In this document: positions 46,107 to 58,243 of the stretch, one piece after another | How positions within the stretch are numbered: the stretch's first letter is position 1 | Layout: each line of letters starts with the position of its first letter | Assembly (NCBI GenBank): GCA_009823505.1 | Contig: VZQC01002907.1 | Coordinates: 2,736,665 to 2,800,664, forward strand | Length of the DNA stretch: 64,000 bases | Direction: 5' to 3' | DNA from: Rhizomys pruinosus | Taxonomy: Eukaryota; Chordata; Mammalia; Rodentia; Spalacidae | Made by a program: the position numbers and the translations under genes | Notes under the pieces: generated by a model | The model's database searches: none | What the model saw: the letters and a program-made list of their open reading frames with translations, nothing else | Told to the model about the DNA's origin: nothing

Positions 46107-46123
46107 CCCCCCCGGGGGGGGGG
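46107..46123. repeat. C7G10 homopolymer palindrome
   Basis: Seven C directly followed by ten G within the L1 ORF2/3'UTR border, where related copies have mixed sequence. Confidence 0.9.
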
Positions 46124-46899
46124 ATGGTTTCCCTTATATGTGGATGCTAACACCAAATTCCCAGTTGGCAGGCAAACTGAGCAACTTTATTATTATATTT
46201 CTTTGTACCTGAAAGCAACTGTGCTATTATAATGTGAATCTCTTAACGGGCTCTAGAATTAACCTACCACTTATATTCAGACATTGTAATTACCATATAG
46301 GGGTGGAAGATATGTATTCATATTCTAGAGTAATATAAAGGGGAAAAAAGTGAACCCCAAAACATACTTTGGAATTAACATATAGTTTATTCCCAAAGGC
46401 CATAATTTTGATACATATATGTTGCTTAAACAGGCATAATTTGGAGTAATACAAAGATGAGGGAACAACAACATAAGGACTGGGTCAAAGAACTTACTGA
46501 AACAGTTAAATTCTGCTCAAAACAACAAGCCTCTGCAGAAAAATGTCCTTGGAAACACTGAGAGAAAAATGCAAGACATGTATGGCAGAATGCATAAACT
46601 GAGGTGGGGGAGGGGCAGGGAGAGGTGAATGTATCCAAATTGGACTGAAAAATGATGTATGAAATACTCAAAATATCAATAAAAAAGAACATAATAAAAA
46701 AAAAAGAGTGCTTGCTACTCTTCCAGAAGACCAGAGTTCAGTTCCCAGCACCCACTTGGGTCCCTCACAACTGCCTGAACTACATTTCTATGGGATCCAT
46801 GCCCTCTTCTCTCCTTGGGTACCCACAGGTGGGCATACACACAGGCACATGCACCCACACACATACACACAACAAATAATAAAATTCAGAAAAAATCAT

Positions 46900-47810
46900 T
46901 TTAAAAAGATTGACATTTATCCCATGGGAGCATGAGTCACAAAGAAAATACTACAAATGCAGACACATGGATATCAAAGATGCTTATCACAGTATTTTTC
47001 AAAACTGCAGCAGCCACAAAAATACTAAAAATAACCAAATCCTAGTGGCCAGTACATGGTGGTATAAATAACAATCCATATAGTCGATGGGAAATGGTGG
47101 AGATAATAAAAAACATCTGCAAAGAATGTTGCTAGTCAAATAACACCAAGGAAGGAAAAGCGAAAATAGGTGATAAATTTCATCTTAGTGACGAAAAATA
47201 TACATTTGTAGAAAGCAGAGGAGGAGGAAATTGATCTTCGCCTTTGTGGCCATCACCTTTGGGTTTCTTTTTGTTTGTTTTTCTTCATTTCCTCACTTTT
47301 ATGGAGTGAATAAATTTCACATTTGGAAATAAAACTTGGCAAAGATCAAAAAGTCACTTTGCTACTGTGGAATTCAAAAGCCTATGGGAATATTTTCCCT
47401 TCTACATTATTTAGAAGTCACTTTCTTCTCCACTGCTTTTTCAATATTGCCACAGTACTAAGCAATCAGCCAGTAGTGTTCATCCAAGAGCAATAAACTG
47501 ACCTCTCAAGAGAAAATTAGTGATACTGGACCTGGAAACCCCCAACAAAGTTATCTAATTCATATCCCTCGAGAGTTGGGTCCATATACATCACACTTTG
47601 TAGAGTGAGCACTTTCCTTTCAATTTCATTTTAAATGTTTCAAGTGATTGCAAATTCACTGCTACGTTTTAGACCAGCCAACAAGCTATTAATCCATCTT
47701 CTCTGAGCGAAATATAATACCACCAGCAAACTTCAGAGATGCCCATCTAGCTTTCTTGAATAGGCCTGCTAGCTGAAGAAGTGTCTTAGACCTAGTTAAA
47801 CCTCTTGCCC
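46900..47810. other. No gene recognised
   Basis: About 900 bp with no recognised element. The AT-rich start may be decayed LINE sequence. Confidence 0.4.
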
Positions 47811-47814
47811 CTTC

Positions 47815-48074
47815 ACTTAAGACCCTACACAAGTCTTCTTACCTACCTCATCCTAGGTTTCCTCAACTGTGAAAAGGATACCTCATCACCTACCTCACAA
47901 AAGTGATAGGAATTGGAGCTGAAGAGATGGCTCAGCTGTTAAGAGTACTTGCCACTCTTGCAGAGGACCAGAGGCCAATTTCCAGGAACCACATCAGGTG
48001 ATTTGTAACTGCCTGTAGCTCCAGCCACAGGGAATCCCACTCCTTCTTTCTTTGGGCACCCATACATAGGTGGA

Positions 48075-48119
<45 letters not shown>

Positions 48120-48215
48120 TAAAATAAATATTTTTAATTTGTAGGAATTATATGAACTGATGCAGGTAGAGAATATACTGAGTGCATACAGTAGTCACTC
48201 TTTAAATGTATAATG
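47815..48215 (+). mobile_element. MIR split by a B3
   Basis: GGTTTCCTCAACTGTGAAAAGG and CCTACCTCACAAAAGTGATAGGAATT are MIR core. After the B3 it resumes with GTAGGAATTATATGAACTGATGCAGG. Target TAGGAATT is at 47907-47914 and about 48143-48150. Confidence 0.75.
47916..48141 (+). mobile_element. B3 SINE with (CA)n
   Basis: GGAGCTGAAGAGATGGCTCAGC head, CTTGCAGAGGACC, CAGGAACCACATC, a 42-bp CA tract at 48077-48118 and AATAAA end. Confidence 0.88.
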
Positions 48216-48596
48216 AATCTGAGAACTGAATAGTTGTTTGGCTAGCAAAGTAAAGCTACATGGAGGCAAAAAAAAAAACTCCTTCTTTTGTATTTCCCTA
48301 GTTGATACCCATGGGTTACAGTGGATGGTATAGTTTATGACTTGACAAACAATTTCCATTTGATATCCAAACCTTGAATTTAGTCACATCAACTACATTA
48401 ACCAGCCCCAAATCACAGCGTACAGACTGAGCCTTTCCTCTGTTCATGAGAGCAAAAACTTGAACAGTGGTTGTAGGAAAGGGAGAAAGAAGACAGAGTG
48501 GAGACTCACATCTGAGGGGGAATCAACAGAGCTTGATGAATAGCTCTTAGAGAGGCTGAAGGAAAGAGAAGTGTCCCGAGCCCCTGGCTTGGATGA

Positions 48597-49075
48597 CTAT
48601 ATGCATGGCTTGTTCACTCAATGAATTATCTACTATTGAGTCCAGGTGCTGTTCTGGGTGCAAGAGAGTTTACAGTAAGAGGAAAAAAATCTATTCCATG
48701 GAGCTTCCTTTCCAAGACAGGAGACAAACATACTAGACAAATAAATAAAATGTCTGATCATGGTAACTTTGACAAAAGCAATAAACAAGTTAGTGGAGTA
48801 AAGAACAGTAAGAAAGAGACTGTTTGAATAGGATTGGTCTCTCTGAAGAGGTTGGTCTCTGAGGAGATTGGTCTCCTCTGAGGAGGATCCTAAAGAAGAA
48901 GGAGCCCAACAAGTAAAAGGAACATTCCAAGAGGAAGGAACAGCAGGCGTAGAGACCATGGGATGGGAAAAGAGAAGCTGTATTTGATACAGAGAAGGAA
49001 GAGCCTGTGTATGTAATAGAGAAAGAGGAAAGGATTGACAGAAGAGAAGCTTGGAGAAATGGGTAGAGCTGGTTG
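48597..49075 (+). mobile_element. Ancient LINE (L2-like) remnant
   Basis: CTATTGAGTCCAGGTGCTGTTCTGGGTGC, CCATGGAGCTTCCTTTCC, CTCTGAGGAGATTGG and AACATTCCAAGAGGAAGGAACAGCAGG follow a common ancient mammalian repeat. I call it L2-like without certainty. Confidence 0.5.
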
Positions 49076-49317
49076 GTCAAGGCTGAGCCTTTAGAAGCAG
49101 GTCCTGAGGGAAGAAAAGCTGCTCACCTTTGACAGAGCTGGAGTTTAAGGTACTTGAGAATAATCTTCAGACTAAAGACCTTTCACTTAAGCACCAGGAG
49201 TGATCTTGGTATTAGAGAAACTTTCCAGTTGTACCACAATTGCCAGAAAGTGTTTTAGAAACAAAGACTTCTAGACTCCTGAGTTGCCCAAGACCTGAAC
49301 ATCATTTTTTCAATACT

Positions 49318-49615
49318 CTCTGGTCTATTCATTCAACAAATGTTTCTTGCATTCCTACTATGTGTTAGAATAAGCATCTAAGTGCTGGAGGTACAGGGAA
49401 AAGAACTTACAATTGCAGAGGAAGAACACACAGTGAATGAATATTGTGACCCATGCACAAAAATACCCAAGCTAATAAAACAGATAATTATTGGACCTAC
49501 TCTTGATAAATCCAAAGACCTGTATTTGGGGAAATGGCTTTGATCTGACAGATGAGAAATAAGGAGAAGCCATGTGGCAATCTAGGAGAAGATGGAATAG
49601 CCACTGCAAAGACTG
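49318..49615 (+). mobile_element. Ancient LINE (L2-like) remnant, second copy
   Basis: ATTCATTCAACAAATGTTTCTTGC, CTACTATGTGTTAGAATAAGC and GTGCTGGAGGTACAGGG: the same motif order as at 48597. Confidence 0.5.
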
Positions 49616-49620
49616 AGTGG

Positions 49621-50130
49621 AAAGCTGGGTGTGATCGTGTACATCCGAAATCCCAGCACTTAGGAGGCTGAGGCAGAAGGATAATTTTTTAAATATTTTG
49701 TTTATTGCTTGCATGTAGGTAAGTGCACCCATGTTGTGCAATGCCTACAGAGGTCAGAAGAGGGCGTCATATCCCCTAGAACTGGAGTTGCTGGTGGTTG
49801 TTAGCTGCCATGTGGGTGCTAGGAATCAAACCCAGGTTCTCTGCAAGAGCTGCCAGTGCTCTTAACCACTGAGCCATCTCTCCAGCCCCTCAGAAGGATC
49901 TTTTTTGTTTTTTTGGTCTTTTTGAAATAGGGTCTCCCTTTACTCCCAGTTGGCCTGGAGCTTGCTATGTAGACACAGGCTGGGCTTGAACTCACAGAGG
50001 TCCACCTGCCTCTGCCTCCCGAGTGCTGGGATTACAGGCGTGCATCACCATGCCTGGCTAGAGGGATCACTTTAAGAGAAAGGCCAGCTTAGACCACACA
50101 GTGAAATCCTGTCTTGCAAACAAATGTAAC
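49621..50130 (+). mobile_element. Old B1-like SINE split by B2/B3 and B1
   Basis: The left part (GCTGGGTGTGATCGTGTACATCC...AGAAGGAT) and right part (GAGGGATCACTTTAAGAG...GAAATCCTGTCTTGC) are one old B1 relative. A minus-strand B2/B3 (49685-49888) and minus-strand B1 (49893-50060) lie between. Confidence 0.75.
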
Positions 50131-50360
50131 AAAACAAGCAAAAGCTGAACCCAATCTTTTGGTTTATTCAAACTGGATTAACCAACCAAACTAGGAATGG
50201 AATAGTGGAAGAAATATTTCATCACAAGTGTTCCTCCAGCAAGCTGCACTAAATACACACCTTGAACCAGGCATTTCTCCTCATGCACACAAACATGAGT
50301 AAGAAGGTCTCTTCTCCATTATGCTAAGTGAACGAATGCAGTCCCAGAAATACAAACAAT

Positions 50361-50513
50361 ATGCCAGGAGTGGTGGCGCACGCCTTTAATCCTAGCACTT
50401 GGGAGGCAGAGGCAGGCGGATCTTTGTGAGTTCAAGGCCAGCCTGGTCTACAGAGTGAGTTCCGGGTCAGCTGGGGCTACAGGGAGACCCTGTCTCGAAA
50501 AGACCAAAAAAAA
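50361..50513 (+). mobile_element. B1 SINE inside L1
   Basis: Young B1 with perfect 15-bp target AGAAATACAAACAAT at 50346-50360 and 50514-50528. Confidence 0.96.
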
Positions 50514-51003
50514 AGAAATACAAACAATAAATTGTATCCCTCATTTGTGGATGCTAGCACCAAATCCCTAGTTGTAAGGCAAACTGAGCTATGTTAATGT
50601 TATATTTCTTTTTATCTAAAACCAACTGTGCTCTTATAATGTGAATATTTTAACAGGCTCAAGAATCAACCTAACAATTATTTTCAGACTTTGTCATTTT
50701 GGTATATGGGTGGAAGGTATGTATGTGTATTTTAGATTAATATAAAATTAAAAAAGGGAAAATGTGAATTCCTAAATATGATTTGGAATTAACATACACT
50801 TTATTTTCAGATGTCATAATTATGGTATATGTGTGACATATAGATAGATGATGATGATAGATAGATAGATAGATAGATAGATGCATAGCTTGAAGCAATA
50901 CAAATTGGAGGGACCAATAACAAAAGGACTGGGACAAAGAACTGACTGAAACAGTAAACTTCTGCCCCAGACAATAAACCTCTGCATAGAAAAATAATCA
51001 GAA

Positions 51004-51260
51004 GGGGCTAGAGAGATGGCCTAGCGGTTAAGAGCTCTGACTGATCTTGCAGAGGACCCGGGTTCGATCCCCAGCACCCACATGGCATCTGAGAACCATC
51101 TTTAACTCCAGTTCCAGGGGAATCTGACACCCTCTTCTGACCTCCGCTGCATTGCACGACCCAGGTGCACAAACCTACATGCAGACAGTACATTCATATA
51201 CATAAAAATAAATAAATAAAAATTTAAAAAGCAAAACAAAACAAAAAAATCTTTAAAAAA
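51004..51260 (+). mobile_element. B2 SINE, short subfamily, inside L1
   Basis: GGGGCTAGAGAGATGGCC head, perfect 16-bp target AGAAAAATAATCAGAA at 50988-51003 and 51261-51276. Long A/AAAAC-rich tail. Confidence 0.96.
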
Positions 51261-51687
51261 AGAAAAATAATCAGAAAAGGATACAAGACATGTATGGCAG
51301 AATGCATGAACTCGGGTGGGGTGGGGGGCATGGAAAGGGGAATGATTCTATATTGGACTGAGAAATGTACGAAATGCACAAAACTTCAATAAAAATAATT
51401 TTTAAAAGGTCCTTTCTCTCAGAATTTGCAGTCCAGTCAAAGTAGCCAAACCGGCATGAGATAAGCGATAGGATCCTAGGTAATGATAGTGGTGTTCTGA
51501 GAAAGTGAAGATGATTAATACCTCTGAATATGGTGATGTCATTGCTGCTGAGATTGTGTGTTACAGTTACTATCTCTTTTATGGTCCGGAGTACTTCAGA
51601 ACATGTGGATTTCAGATAAAATATTTGCAACAATGACTATTGGGTCTGAGATACTGTATTATCAATTATACTCTACAAAACCAGCAC

Positions 51688-51840
51688 TCTAGTAATTGCT
51701 GACATTTATTGTGCACATAGATTCACCTAGTTTAATGTGCAATCTTATGTCATCCTTGCAATATCCAGTTGAGGCATGGACCATTATTTCTCTTTTTCAG
51801 GTAATGAAATTGGACAAGGTAAGTGGACCCCCTGAGGCCA
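51688..51840 (-). mobile_element. MIR remnant
   Basis: GCTGACATTTATTGTGCACATAG, CTTATGTCATCCTTGCAATATCC and TCTCTTTTTCAGGTAATGAAATTGG in MIR order, reversed. Confidence 0.6.
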
Positions 51841-52254
51841 TTCATCTTTCCTGTAACCATTTCCCAACTGTCTGGGCTGAGTCTCTTTTGATCGCCTCTG
51901 AATGGTTTAGATGCTAATGCAATTGTTTTCTTGGCCCCAATTCCCAAAGTGGATCCCTCTCTCTTCTCCTTATCCCAATTACCCATCCCAGCCAGATCTA
52001 CCTGGGTGGGAAAGTGGAGAGAAGACCTTGTTTTTACTTTGGGGTGGTGGAGGGTTGAAGGTTCTAGGACAAGGGCCTACTCCATTCTCCTGTGGAGAGA
52101 AGCAGTTGGAGTTGGGGGATTGGTCTTCTTGACCCTTCCGTGCCTTGGGCACGCTAGGTTGGAAAGGAAAAGGGCACTGCTTGCTTCTTCACTGGGCTCT
52201 AAGTGTGTCAGGAGCCAGTGTCTCTCTGTGTCTCCTGTTCCTCAGGGTGACTGG

Positions 52255-52922
<668 letters not shown>

Positions 52923-53271
52923 TAACTTTGCTCTTCTTTGCAGGATGCGCTCCCTTACCACGTTCCTTACTTTCTGGCTTCTCTCTGTCTCCTCCCGCGT
53001 GGCTAAGCGCTCACCAAGGTTTTCTCCTACCGGCTTTCCTAGAACCTCTACACTTACCCCACCCCCACCCTCCACCGCCGCAGGCCACAGAGCGCCCAGC
53101 TCTGAGCATACATACTGCGTCCTGCCCTGCTTACGCTGGGTGCTCTGGCTCTCCAGTGCCTGCCGGGGGCTCCCTCTGTGCTGCCGTATTCTTGCCCTTC
53201 GCCTCACCCTGGGCACCTACTCCATCACTCTTGGAGGGTCCTTACACCTCCTTGACCTTGGATCCAGAGTC

Positions 53272-53273
53272 TC

Positions 53274-53328
<55 letters not shown>
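53272..53328. repeat. (TC)n microsatellite in intron 1
   Basis: About 57 bp of TC with one GT interruption near the start, 0.58 kb after the exon 1 donor. Confidence 0.96.
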
Positions 53329-53330
<2 letters not shown>

Positions 53331-53995
53331 CCTTCCAACTTAAACTATGCCTGCACCCTGCCCGTGCACCCTTTTCCCAGAGCCCCTGAGACTGTCACAC
53401 CCTCCATCTTTACAGCACCTTCTTGATTATGCCCTGCACACCTCTCACCAGCAAAAAGCGTGCTTGCTTTTTACTCTTTCAGTACACTTTGCTGCGCTCA
53501 GACCTTATCCCAGACTATTGGCAGGCAATCCTCCAGCCGTCCTAAGCCCAGAGCCTGGGGAGTGCACTTGTGCACTTGGGAACAACACTGCGCAGGGCCT
53601 CGAAGCTGCAGGCTGGCCCTCTCGGGTCTCAGGTCCGCCCCTCTTCAGTGCTCCTGGGAAGGTCTTGGCCCTACAGACTGCAGCAGCTGGCCTTGCGGTG
53701 GTGGAGGGGTGAAATTCACACAGGCGTTGTCCCCGGACAACCCTGGAAGTTGCGCTTCCTTCCCCCACCCCCACCGGCCCACCTCGCCTGCAGCTAGCCA
53801 GTTCAACTCCCCTCCAAAGACAGGACTGATTCAGCTGGGTGAAGGTTGCCACTGTTGCCATTAAGTCTGCCCAGGCGTAGAGCCCTAATTCCTCTCATTT
53901 GTATAGCGGAGATTCCGCTTGCGCCGCCCGCGCACTGCTCTTTTCCCTACCTGGCTGGCTGCTCAGACATGCATGCAGCCGCCAAAGTTGTGTTG

Positions 53996-54145
53996 GCTTG
54001 GTTCAAATCCCAGTTCTCCCACGTGCTGGCATTATCGATTTAGATCTCTAAACCTCAGTTTCTTTGTAAAATGGGAATAATCATAGCTATGGAGGGTTGT
54101 GTATTCATGTATTCATGAGATAATTATGAAGCCCAGCGTGGGGCT
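53996..54145 (+). mobile_element. MIR
   Basis: GGTTCAAATCCCAGTTCTCCCACG, CTCTAAACCTCAGTTTCTTTGTAAAATGGG and GGTTGTGTATTCATG follow MIR closely. Confidence 0.82.
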
Positions 54146-54294
54146 GTTTATTATTATTACTATTATTTTCTTTATTCAAATGTCACTTTATGAGATCTGA
54201 TTAGTCTTTAAAATCAAACCCCTCCCCTTCCTTGTTGCTTTTGCTGGAAACAAAAATCCATATGTCGTATTGTTAACATGGGGGGAGGAGGGGA

Positions 54295-54436
54295 GGCTCT
54301 GCACACAGTGGAGGTCAGGGGACAACTCAGTGAAGTTGCTATCTTCCACCTTTGCGTGAGTTCTGGAGATTGAACTCGGGTCTTCAGGCTTGCACTGCAA
54401 GTGCCTTTCCCTGCTGAGCCTTCTCACCAGCCCTCT
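54295..54436 (-). mobile_element. B3/B4-like SINE remnant
   Basis: GTGGAGGTCAGGGGACAACTC, GGAGATTGAACTCGGGTCTTCAGG and CCTGCTGAGCCTTCTCACCAGCC in reverse. Confidence 0.7.
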
Positions 54437-54439
54437 TTT

Positions 54440-55135
54440 TATTATTAACAAGTTCACCGGCTGCGACTATAAGCTCCATGAGGACAAGGATATTTCTCTT
54501 GTGTCTGTGGGTGCTGTTGGAAGCACTCACAAGAGAATCTGACACGGCGATGACCTTACTAAATATTACCAAATGAATGCATGCACCAGGGCAGGTGGAA
54601 ATGGAGTCTCATGTCCACTCAGCTCCTGTTTCTTTTTCCAACTGGAGCCCGGAAGCTGAAACCACCTCACCACCTCACCACCAACCAGCCAACTTCCCTC
54701 CTTCCTTCCTGTCCCCCAGTATCCAATCTTGAGTTTGTTTTGGTTTTGTTTCTGTTTTTTCAGAGAGGCTGGAGGAGATATGGGCAGCTTAATTCTCCCA
54801 GTAGCAGCAGACTCTCTGGCTGGCAGCAGTGCCCACATTCCAGCCTGATTTATTCACGAAGCAGCCAATTTACCCTTTACCCAATGCCACTTGGGAAAAA
54901 AATGGCCTGCAAAGGCATTTCCGCCTTCATTGGTCCAAAATGATCCACCACTGCAGGTGATGGTGACAGGTTAGATACTAACACCTTGGTCTGGGGGGAG
55001 GGGGGAGTAATGAGATGCATAATTCAGGTAGAAGCCTCTTCCTAATCTCATTTCCCAAGTTTTTTTCCAAAAGTTTCATGGCAAGATATCATTCCACTGC
55101 CAGAACATCGAAAACAAACGATGAGAAAGTTTCAG
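54440..55135. other. Unique intronic sequence
   Basis: No recognised element. Open frames up to 120 residues lack any domain. Confidence 0.4.
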
Positions 55136-55138
55136 ACT

Positions 55139-55303
55139 TTTTTTTTTTTTTTTTTGTCTTTTCAAGACAGTGTCTCCCTGTAGCCCCCCAGCTGTCATGG
55201 AACTCACTCTGTAGACCAGGATGGCCTTGAACTCACAAAGATCCTCCTGCCTCTGCCTCCTGAGTACTAGGATTAAAGGTGTGCGCCACCATGCCCAGCT
55301 CAG
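55139..55303 (-). mobile_element. B1 SINE
   Basis: T19 tail, TTTTCAAGACAGTGTCTCCCTG through GGTGTGCGCCACCATGCCC. TCAGAC(T/A)TTTT occurs on both sides. Confidence 0.93.
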
Positions 55304-55384
55304 ACATTTTTTTAGAGCCTTGGTCCTTTATCCAAAAAGTGAAGATGTTGGTGTTCTTTGTTCTTTACTATGGTTTGGGGGTTT

Positions 55385-57202
55385 CCTTTATTTTATTTTA
55401 TTTTACTTTTAATATAATACTTTTAGTGATGTTTTGTGTATGTCATACATCATTTTTCAGTTCAATTTAGACATATTCCCCTTTCCTCCCCAACCCCGTT
55501 CATGCATTTAGCCATACATGTCCTGGATCTTTCTCTCAGTCTTTTTAAAGTTTTTCTCTGTAAAGGTTTATTGCTTTAGGCAGAATTTAACTGTAGCAAT
55601 CCATCCTTTGACCCAGTCCTTATGTTGTTGTTGTTCCCTCCCATTTGTATTGCTATAAAATATGCCTATTTAAATATCATATATGTACCAGAATTATGTC
55701 CTCTGGGAATAAACTGTATGTTAACTCTGAAAAATGTTTAGAAATTCACATTTTCCCCTTTAATTTTATATTACTCTAAATTATGAACACATACCTTCCA
55801 CCCATATACATTAAATGCCATGTATGAAGATAAGTGGTAAGATAATCCTAGGGCCCATTAAGAGATTCACATTATAACAGCATGGTTGCTTTCAGATAGA
55901 AAGAAATATAGCAATAACATTACTCAGCTTACCTTTCAACGGGAAATTTCATGCTAGCATCCACAAATGAGGGTAACTATTCCCCATTTGTTTTGGGGGG
56001 ACTGTGCTACTTCACTTAGTATAATGGCTTTGAGTTCCATCCATCTACCTGCAAAATTCATGGTGTCATCTTTCTTTACCATTGCATAGAACTCCATTGG
56101 GTAGATGTACATTTTTGTTATCCACTGGACAATTGGGGGGCATTTGGGTTGGTTCCAGCTTTTCGCTATTGTGAAGAAAGCTGCAATAAACATAGATTGC
56201 ATGTATATTTGTGGTAGGATGAGTCTTGTGGGTATATACCCAGGAGGGGTATGACTGGGTCAGGTGGCAGGCTCATTTTGAGTCTTTTAAGGATTCTCCA
56301 CACTGCTTTCCAAAGTGGTTGTACGAGTTTACATACCCATTGCCAGTGGATGAGTGCTCCCCTTTCCCCACAACCTCTCCAGCATTTAGTGTCTTTTGTT
56401 TTCTTGATCTTAGTCAGTCTTATTGGATTGAGATGATTATCTTAGAGTGGTTTTAATTTGCATTTCCTTAATTATTTATGATGTTGAACAGTTTTTAAGC
56501 TGTTTCTCAGCCATCTTTGCTTCCTCACTGGTGAAGTCTCTGTTCAGCTCTTTACTCCATCTTTTGAGTGTGTCATTTGTTTTCTTGTTTTTTTTTTTTT
56601 TATTTTATTTATCTTTGTATGTGTATGAATGTATTTATGCATGCAGGTCTGTGCACCCATATCGTGCAATGCTGCGGAGGTCAGAAGAGGATCTCAGATT
56701 CCCTTGGAACTGGAGTTCTCCTGGAATTGGAGTTACAGATGGTTCTTAGCCACCATGTGGGTGCTGGGGATTGAACCTGGGTCCTCTGCAAGAGCAGTAG
56801 GTGCTCTTAACCACTAGGCTATCTCTCCAGCCCCATGTTTTCTTGTTTTTTGAGTAGTTTATATATTCCAGATGTTAATGCTCTGTCAGATTTATCACTG
56901 GTGAAGGTTTCCTCCCACTCTGTGGGTTTTCTCTTCACTTCCTTGATTGTTTCTTTTGCTGTAGAGAAGCTTTTGAGTTTGATGAGGTCCCACTGTCTGC
57001 TGTTGACCTTATTTCCTGCAAGGTGGCTGTTTGATTTGGAAAGTCTTTTCCTACTCCTATGTCTTGTGAATTGCTACCAACATTTTCTTCTATCACCTTC
57101 AGAGTTTCCGGTTTCATGGTGAGGTCTTTGATCCACTTGGAATTGGTTTTTGTACAGGGTGAGAGGTAGGGGTTTAATTTTGTTATTTTTTTAAATTTTT
57201 GT
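55385..57202 (-). mobile_element. 5'-truncated L1 (ORF2 end and 3'UTR), split by a B2
   Basis: Reverse-strand ORF2 C-terminal part (57117-56935 reads [26 protein letters not shown]; 56202-55954 reads MQSMFIAAFFTIAKSWNQPKCP) and 3'UTR matching 46130-46700. It corresponds to the last ~2 kb of the L1 at 40932-46703. (TTTTA)n text lies at both ends (55386-55407, 57202-57221). Confidence 0.88.
56594..56835 (-). mobile_element. B2 SINE, long subfamily, inside L1
   Basis: Reverse B2 with the 17-bp internal duplication. 16-bp target TGTTTTCTTGTTTTTT at 56578-56593 and 56836-56851. Confidence 0.95.
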
Positions 57203-57224
57203 TATTTTATTTTATTTTATTGTG

Positions 57225-57270
57225 GGGAGACAGTACGTGCACATGGAAATCAAAGGCAACTTTGTGCAGT

Positions 57271-57314
<44 letters not shown>

Positions 57315-57425
57315 CCCTCTCTCTCTCTCTCCCCCACCTTTACATAAATTCTGGGATTAGACTCTTGAGTGGCAACTGCTCTAACCACTGAGAAATTTTG
57401 CAACCCCTCATTTTATTTATTTTCC
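57225..57425 (-). mobile_element. B3-like remnant with (TC)n
   Basis: AGTACGTGCACATGGAAATCAAAGGC, a 65-bp TC tract (57270-57333), GGGATTAGACTCTTGAG and CTAACCACTGAG in reverse. Confidence 0.6.
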
Positions 57426-57479
57426 TTTGTCTCTTTGGGGTTTCAGGGCTTCTTCTGTTTCAGGGCTTCTTCTGGTTGC

Positions 57480-57598
57480 TGCTCCTACTATTTTGAGACA
57501 GTTTCAGTTTGTAGTCCAAGCTGGCCTTAAACTCACAATACTCCCACCTCAATCACCTGAGCTGCTGAGGTTATAGGTCCATACTACCGCACTTGGCT
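57480..57598 (-). mobile_element. Old B1-like SINE
   Basis: TTGAGACAGTTTCAGTTTGTAGTCC, GGCCTTAAACTCACAATACTCCC. A 17-bp duplication (TTTCAGGGCTTCTTCTG) precedes it at 57442-57473. Confidence 0.6.
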
Positions 57599-57599
57599 T

Positions 57600-58240
57600 A
57601 TGTATATTGTTTTACATTGAACAATACTGTGGTAAAGATAAAAGAAAATAAATCCAGTCAATCATGTTGGGCTCCTAGCAATATGCAAGGTGTGTGCACA
57701 TGTGCAACAACCACACAGATGGGTAGATTATAATCTGGAGACATCATATGTCACATACGAAAACAAGCAGAACATGAAACAATTGAAGCCTAAATTCTAA
57801 ACAGAGCCTCCTACCTCCCTCCTTGAATGGGAGTATTTTCCCATTCAAGTAGTATAAATCTGGACTTGATAAGTTTTGGGATAAAGATTCCAAAGAGAAA
57901 GAAGAAGGGTGTGCAGGGGAAAGGTGACCATCTTGGTCTGTTTTGGATCATTAATAACACAATACTGCCAACAGGCTATGTTATTTATTAAAAAGAAAGA
58001 AATTTTATTTGTTCCATGATCAAGTGTCTATATCTAGTGATAACTGTCTTGCTGGCAGTCATAATGTGATGCAAGGTACAATATCATGAGAGTAGGTAGC
58101 CATGCAAACACCTGGACAACCTGGTCCTCCAGCAGACCTACTCTCACAATAGTACATTAACCCATAACTCTATTAATCACATGAATGGATTCATCCACTA
58201 ATGAGGGGAGAGCCCTGGCCACCTTTTAAAAGTATAACTT
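57600..58240. other. No gene or recognised repeat
   Basis: Unique intronic sequence. Confidence 0.4.
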
Positions 58241-58243
58241 CTT

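Larger units (their letters stand above)
40932..46703 (+). mobile_element. 5'-truncated L1 retrotransposon, inactive
   Basis: Starts inside ORF1 (coiled-coil text EEAEKRISDLQENMAQLE near 41070; RNA-binding end AHRIPNRQDQKINSSCH near 41335; stop at about 41456). ORF2 follows from about 41800 with endonuclease and reverse-transcriptase regions; the catalytic FADD motif is at 43806-43817. ORF2 is broken by many stops and shifts into fragments under 140 residues, so no protein is made. It ends with 3'UTR, A tail, and a perfect 15-bp target duplication (40917-40931, 46704-46718). A B2-B1 composite and a B2 inserted later. Confidence 0.93.
40889..46890 (+). mobile_element. B3-type SINE split by an L1
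   Basis: The head (40889-40931; GGTACTGGAGATAGGGCTCAGTGG...) and the rest (46704-46890; TCTTCCAGAAGACCAGAGTTCAG..., CTCCTTGGGTACCCACAGG) are the two parts of one SINE. The L1 between them is bounded by the duplicated SINE text AAGAGTGCTTGCTAC. Confidence 0.85.
50305..51410 (+). mobile_element. 5'-truncated L1 (ORF2 tail and 3'UTR) with B1 and B2 insertions
   Basis: Starts in the last ORF2 codons (CCATTATGCTAAGTGAACG), then 3'UTR text shared with 46130-46700 (GGATGCTAGCACCAAATCCC, GACTGAAACAGTAAACTTCTGC, GCAGAATGCATGAACTCGGG), ending with A-rich sequence. A (GATA)n tract is at 50848-50881. Confidence 0.85.
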
